From: Paenibacillus alginolyticus DSM 5050 = NBRC 15375
GTDB lineage: Bacteria > Bacillota > Bacilli > Paenibacillales > NBRC-103111
Assembly (NCBI RefSeq): GCF_000422905.1
Contig: NZ_AUGY01000076.1
Span: 1 to 42,072, forward strand
Direction: 5' to 3'
Length of the DNA: 42,072 nt
Shown here: in pieces, positions 38,721 to 42,072 of the stretch
Position numbering within the stretch: position 1 is the stretch's first letter
How the letters are laid out: each line of letters begins with the position of its first letter
Position numbers and translations under genes: made by a program
The notes under the pieces: generated by a model
Database searches by the model: none
What the model was told of the DNA's origin: nothing
What the model saw: only the letters and a program-made list of their open reading frames with translations

Positions 38721-39707
38721 ATGGCCATTCTAGTAACGGGCGGAGCAGGCTATATCGGATCTCATGCGGTAGCAGAGCTGCTAGCCAAAGGTGAAGAAGT
38801 TGTTATCGTTGATAATTTGCAGCAAGGGCACAGAAATGCTGTGCTTGGGGGCAAGTTGTACGTAGGTGACCTGCGTGACGGCGAGTTTCTGGATACGGTT
38901 TTCACAGAGAACAGCATTGACGCTATCATCCATTTTGCAGCGAATTCGTTAGTTGGCGAGAGTATGACCAATCCTGCGAAATACTATCATAATAACGTAT
39001 ACGGAACGCTTTGTTTGCTTGAAAAGATGACCCAATACGGCGTGAAGAAAATTGTCTTCTCCTCTACGGCTGCGACGTATGGTGAGCCTGAAAATATTCC
39101 AATTCTAGAGAGTGACCGCACCTTGCCGACCAATACGTATGGCGAGACGAAGCTGGCTATGGAAAAAATGATGAAGTGGTTCGACATCGCGCATGGTATC
39201 AAATATGTATCACTTCGCTATTTTAATGCAGCTGGGGCTCATGCAGGCGGCAAAATCGGAGAGGACCATAGCCCAGAGACGCATTTGATCCCTATCATTC
39301 TTCAAGTGGCACTTGGTCAAAGGGCGCATATTTCTATCTTCGGAGAAGACTATGCAACAGAAGATGGCACGTGTGTACGTGATTACATTCATGTTAGCGA
39401 TTTGGCAAGCGCCCATGTTCTTGCGGTTGAGAAGCTGCGTGGCGGAGCAGAAAGCAATATTTATAACCTAGGCAATGGCACAGGTTTCTCGGTCAAAGAA
39501 GTCATCGATATCGCCCGTAAAGTAACCGGCCATGCGATTCCTGCCGTCATCGAACCGCGTAGAGCCGGAGATCCAGCAACGCTAATTGCCTCCTCTGAGC
39601 GTGCAAGAGCTGAGCTGGGTTGGAAACCGACACGTGATTCTTTGGAATCCATTATCGAGAGCGCGTGGAACTGGCACCAAAATCATCCGAACGGATACGA
39701 AGAGTAG
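38721..39707 (+). CDS. galE: UDP-glucose 4-epimerase
   Basis: A 328-residue extended SDR enzyme that interconverts UDP-galactose and UDP-glucose with tightly bound NAD. The NAD motif TGGAGYIGS is at residues 6-14, the catalytic region is FSSTAATYG (113-121) with Tyr140-x-x-x-Lys144 (YGETK). GGGGAGGCG at the end of galK is the ribosome binding site, so translation is coupled. A short tandem repeat of CAG(C/T)G-type units follows directly after its stop codon, before galT. Confidence 0.95.
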   Translation: MAILVTGGAGYIGSHAVAELLAKGEEVVIVDNLQQGHRNAVLGGKLYVGDLRDGEFLDTVFTENSIDAIIHFAANSLVGESMTNPAKYYHNNVYGTLCLLEKMTQYGVKKIVFSSTAATYGEPENIPILESDRTLPTNTYGETKLAMEKMMKWFDIAHGIKYVSLRYFNAAGAHAGGKIGEDHSPETHLIPIILQVALGQRAHISIFGEDYATEDGTCVRDYIHVSDLASAHVLAVEKLRGGAESNIYNLGNGTGFSVKEVIDIARKVTGHAIPAVIEPRRAGDPATLIASSERARAELGWKPTRDSLESIIESAWNWHQNHPNGYEE

Positions 39708-39775
39708 GGTAGAAACGGGTAGAACAGTGCGGAACAGCGTAAAACAGCGTAAAACAGTGCAGAACGAAGCTGAAA
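39708..39775 (+). repeat. CAGCG-type short tandem repeat between galE and galT
   Basis: Units such as GGGTAGAAAC, CAGTGCGGAA, CAGCGTAAAA (twice) and CAGTGCAGAA follow the galE stop codon directly. The tract belongs to the same family as 20322-20387 on the other strand, which also begins right after a stop codon. Confidence 0.8.
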
Positions 39776-39807
39776 AGAGGTTGGTTTTGTAGAAAGGAAT
39801 GTGGAAC

Positions 39808-41385
39808 ATGGAACGGACAGTTAAAGCGCCGCAGCACGCAGCGTTGATTATAGAAAGGCTTCTTCAGTTCGCTGTGCAAAATGGGCTGATTGAACACCTT
39901 GATGTCTATACATCAAGAAATGCTTTGCTTGATTTATTCGGTCTTGCCGAACCTTACCAAGGTGAAGTGCCGACTGAGAAATTGAGCAGCCCGGTTGCTA
40001 TGCTGGAAGAGCTGCTTGATGCGGCTTTTGAGGCGGGCCTCTTGGAAGAGAATACGACAACGTACCGTGATTTGCTGGATGCGCGGATTATGGGGCTATT
40101 GATGCCTCGTCCATCGGAGGTTGTACATCAATTCTGGAACACAGCCAAAACAACGAGCATAGAGGCAGCGACGGATTACTTCTATAAGCAATCTATCGAC
40201 TCCAACTATATTCGGATGGATCGCATTCAGAAAAATGCCTACTGGTTGGCCGAAACAACGTATGGCGATCTGGAAATCACGATCAACCTTTCGAAACCGG
40301 AGAAAGATCCGAAGGAAATTGCCCTGCTCAAAACACTGCCGCAAAGCAGCTATCCCTTGTGTCTACTGTGCGTAGACAACTTAGGGTACGCAGGTCGTGT
40401 GAATCACCCGGCAAGGCAAAATCTACGGGTCATTCCGTTAGAATTAGATGGCGAGAAGTGGTACTTCCAATATTCGCCGTATGTGTATTACAACGAGCAC
40501 AGCATTATTTTCCATGAGAAACACATTCCGATGAAAACGACGTCGCACACGTTCTACCGTTTGCTGGACTTCATCGATCAGTTCCCTCATTATTTCATCG
40601 GATCGAACGCGGATCTGCCGATCGTCGGTGGTTCTATTCTGAACCACGACCATTTCCAAGGCGGACGCCATAAATTCCCGATGGAAAAAGCGCCAAGTGA
40701 GAAAGCATTCTCACATGCTGAGTTTGCCGGCGTGAAGGCCGCCATCGTCAAGTGGCCGATGTCAGTGCTTCGCCTGAGCGGGCACAACAAGCAGCAGCTC
40801 TATATGCTGGCGAGCAAGCTGCTCGAAGACTGGCGCGCCTACAGTGATGCGGGAGCGGACGTCCTCGCCTTCAGCGAGAAGGACGGACAGCGGGTACCGC
40901 ATAACACGATCACCCCGATCGCCCGCAACAATGCACGGGGCGAGTACGAGCTTGACCTGGTGCTGCGCAACAACCGCACCAGCGAAGAGCATCCGGATGG
41001 GATTTTCCATCCGCACCAGCACTTGCACCACATCAAGAAGGAGAACATCGGCTTGATTGAGGTTATGGGGCTGGCGGTGCTGCCAGGCCGCCTGCAAGAG
41101 GAGCTGGCGGATATCGCCAAGCTCCTCACCGGCGAAGCCGCATTCGGCCGCGAGATCCGCGAAGAGGCCAGCCATCCGCTGCATAAGCATGCGGAATGGA
41201 TCGAAACGCTGCTCGCGAAGCACGGCGCTGCGCTGCCGCAGGAGCAGGCCAATGCAGTGCTGCAGGCCGAGGTCGGCAGCAAGTTCATGGACGTGCTGCT
41301 GGACGCAGGCGTGTTCAAGCGTGATGAAGCGGGGCAAGCGGCTTTTGGACGGTTTTTGGCAGCTGCGGGCTTTGCGCAGCAGTAA
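39808..41385 (+). CDS. galT: UDP-glucose-hexose-1-phosphate uridylyltransferase (class II GalT)
   Basis: A 525-residue uridylyltransferase of the Firmicute class II type, which transfers UMP between UDP-glucose and galactose-1-phosphate. The family motif GGSILNHDHFQGG contains the HDHFQ segment related to the HxHxQ motif of class I enzymes. The length is typical of this class (about 500). Two in-frame ATGs occur; the first (39799) directly abuts AAAGGA and the second (39808) has a normal 9-nt spacing, so the second is chosen. The 3' half (from about 40740) is much more GC-rich than the 5' half. It is the last gene of galKET. Confidence 0.93.
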   Translation: MERTVKAPQHAALIIERLLQFAVQNGLIEHLDVYTSRNALLDLFGLAEPYQGEVPTEKLSSPVAMLEELLDAAFEAGLLEENTTTYRDLLDARIMGLLMPRPSEVVHQFWNTAKTTSIEAATDYFYKQSIDSNYIRMDRIQKNAYWLAETTYGDLEITINLSKPEKDPKEIALLKTLPQSSYPLCLLCVDNLGYAGRVNHPARQNLRVIPLELDGEKWYFQYSPYVYYNEHSIIFHEKHIPMKTTSHTFYRLLDFIDQFPHYFIGSNADLPIVGGSILNHDHFQGGRHKFPMEKAPSEKAFSHAEFAGVKAAIVKWPMSVLRLSGHNKQQLYMLASKLLEDWRAYSDAGADVLAFSEKDGQRVPHNTITPIARNNARGEYELDLVLRNNRTSEEHPDGIFHPHQHLHHIKKENIGLIEVMGLAVLPGRLQEELADIAKLLTGEAAFGREIREEASHPLHKHAEWIETLLAKHGAALPQEQANAVLQAEVGSKFMDVLLDAGVFKRDEAGQAAFGRFLAAAGFAQQ

Positions 41386-41390
41386 TTTGG

Positions 41391-41424
41391 AACTCCCTGG
41401 TCAATTAGACTGGGGAGTTTTTTT
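41391..41424 (+). terminator. Terminator of galKET
   Basis: AACTCCC and GGGAGTT with an inner GGTC/GACT stem, followed by TTTTTTT. Confidence 0.92.
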
Positions 41425-41592
41425 GTCAATTTGGGGTTAGGGGTAAGCAATAAAGCTTACCTTATTTAGGATAGTTAGCCAAGATTTTTACTAGGCTAAG
41501 TGAGATTATGAATAAGTATAGTCATTTGTAAGTATCAATGTTTTTCTATCGTTTTGTTTCTGGTTTTTTGAAAATTGGATAATTAGAAAAGC

Positions 41593-41710
41593 AAGTTGTA
41601 CTGCGTACAACAATTTCCTTGATTTCTTCTTGAAAAGCTCAGGATGTTGTACGCTATACAACAATTTATCCCTTTTATAGGCTGCAGAGCTACTTTAGAC
41701 TAAAAGTGTT
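41593..41710. repeat. Hairpin array, dispersed repeat copy B
   Basis: GTTGTA-CTGCG-TACAAC (41595-41611) and TGTTGTA-CGCTA-TACAACA (41645-41663), then CCTTTTATAGGCTGCAGAGC and on to a degraded third hairpin. It corresponds to 20020-20135. The second hairpin has a different loop from that in copy A but keeps complementary arms. No gene is visible between 41425 and 41866. Confidence 0.85.
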
Positions 41711-41866
41711 GTCGGTTGGAAAACGCGAAGTAACTTGCGTAAAGTTGTACAAAGGAGACTGTCGATTCAATCTAAATATTCTGTCGTATATACAAACTCC
41801 AAAACGAGTGATTTTCTCCAAATAATCGCTTGTTTTCTTTATTTTACTCTCCAATACTCTCGTTTA

Positions 41867-42072
41867 ATGGTATACTTGAAATATACCATTTCCGGAGGGA
41901 TTCCTATGAGCAGAGTCCGATATAAACAATTTGAGCAATTATCTTTCAGTGACATTGAGGTGTTTGCATGTCTTCCTGAACATCCGATTTGGAGTCGGGC
42001 TGCTGAACTCGTTGACTTTTCCTTCGCTGATGAGGTTTGTTCTCATTTGTACTCAGGCCGAGGCCAGTACCC
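41867..42072 (+). mobile_element. Left part of an IS1182-like insertion sequence
   Basis: The start of a transposase gene preceded by a perfect 8-bp inverted repeat, ATGGTATA-CTTGAAA-TATACCAT (41867-41889), which may overlap the transposase promoter or an operator. The element's left terminal repeat should lie somewhere in 41720-41866 but could not be placed. The element runs off the window. Confidence 0.6.
41906..42072 (+). CDS. IS1182-family transposase, N-terminal fragment
   Basis: The first 55 codons of a transposase, open at the window edge: MSRVRYKQFEQLSFSDIEVF, then PEHPIWSRAAELVDFSFADEV and the start of YSGRGQYP. The pattern HPxWSRxxELVDFSF followed by Y-(S/C)-x-x-x-G-R-P-x is typical of the IS1182/IS5-like N-terminal domain (DUF772). 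CCGGAGGGA upstream is a good ribosome binding site. Whether the gene is complete cannot be seen. Confidence 0.8.
   Translation, partial: MSRVRYKQFEQLSFSDIEVFACLPEHPIWSRAAELVDFSFADEVCSHLYSGRGQY

Noticed and set aside
40762..41450. Long minus-strand ORFs inside galT
   Set aside because: They are antisense shadows in the GC-rich 3' half of galT, with no family resemblance.

Overview
The window looks like chromosome from a low-to-moderate GC, Gram-positive, spore-former-type Firmicute, most probably Paenibacillus or a close relative. This is an inference from gene content: strong AGGAGG-type ribosome binding sites, sigma-A promoters (TTGACA/TATAAT), intrinsic terminators after most genes, an SLH-anchored YcdB/YcdC-type surface protein, nupNOPQ and bmrCD homologues, class II galT, and intergenic arrays of small hairpins. 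No rRNA, tRNA, CRISPR array or prophage was seen. Insertion sequences lie at both edges: an IS3-family transposase tail at the left and the start of an IS1182-like transposase at the right.

Layout. 1-2.7 kb: IS remnant, a winged-helix protein (-), a DUF72/YecE protein, and a 37-residue membrane peptide. 2.7-4.6 kb: a 3 x 37-bp tandem palindromic repeat, a Fur box, an orphan ferric-siderophore binding lipoprotein, and a DUF2294 protein. 4.6-5.3 kb: non-coding, with hairpins and one terminator-like structured element. 5.3-11.3 kb: an FdhF/YdeP-type molybdopterin oxidoreductase, a secreted HtrA-like protease with three extra C-terminal domains, a VanZ protein and a small helical protein. 11.4-14.5 kb: pirin under a textbook promoter/operator, then a BlaI repressor - M56 protease - DUF2231 module whose two promoters share an operator-like motif. 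14.7-18.9 kb: a 33-codon leader ORF, two terminator hairpins and a BmrCD-type heterodimeric drug exporter. 19-21.9 kb: a holin-like type I toxin locus, a small membrane protein, a hairpin repeat array, an NAD(P)-binding protein (-) and rluF. 22-26.2 kb: an SLH surface protein, a tiny membrane protein (-) and ilvA. 26.3-28.1 kb: a c-di-GMP-I (GEMM) riboswitch before a GGDEF-EAL protein. 28.3-33.1 kb: nupNOPQ nucleoside ABC transporter. 33.3-37.3 kb: a chemoreceptor, an SDR oxidoreductase (-) and an AraC regulator (-). 37.5-41.4 kb: galKET.

The most striking themes are regulatory. The drug exporter appears to sit behind a translated attenuator like B. subtilis bmrB, with an 8-nt competing pairing visible between leader codons 25-27 and the first terminator. 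A c-di-GMP riboswitch precedes a cyclase that has its own inhibitory I-site and an EAL domain lacking several catalytic residues. BlaI, a sensor-less M56 protease and a two-histidine-motif DUF2231 membrane protein look like a self-contained, uncharacterised sensing circuit. Several families of short repeats recur across the window, some directly after stop codons or inside 5' leaders.
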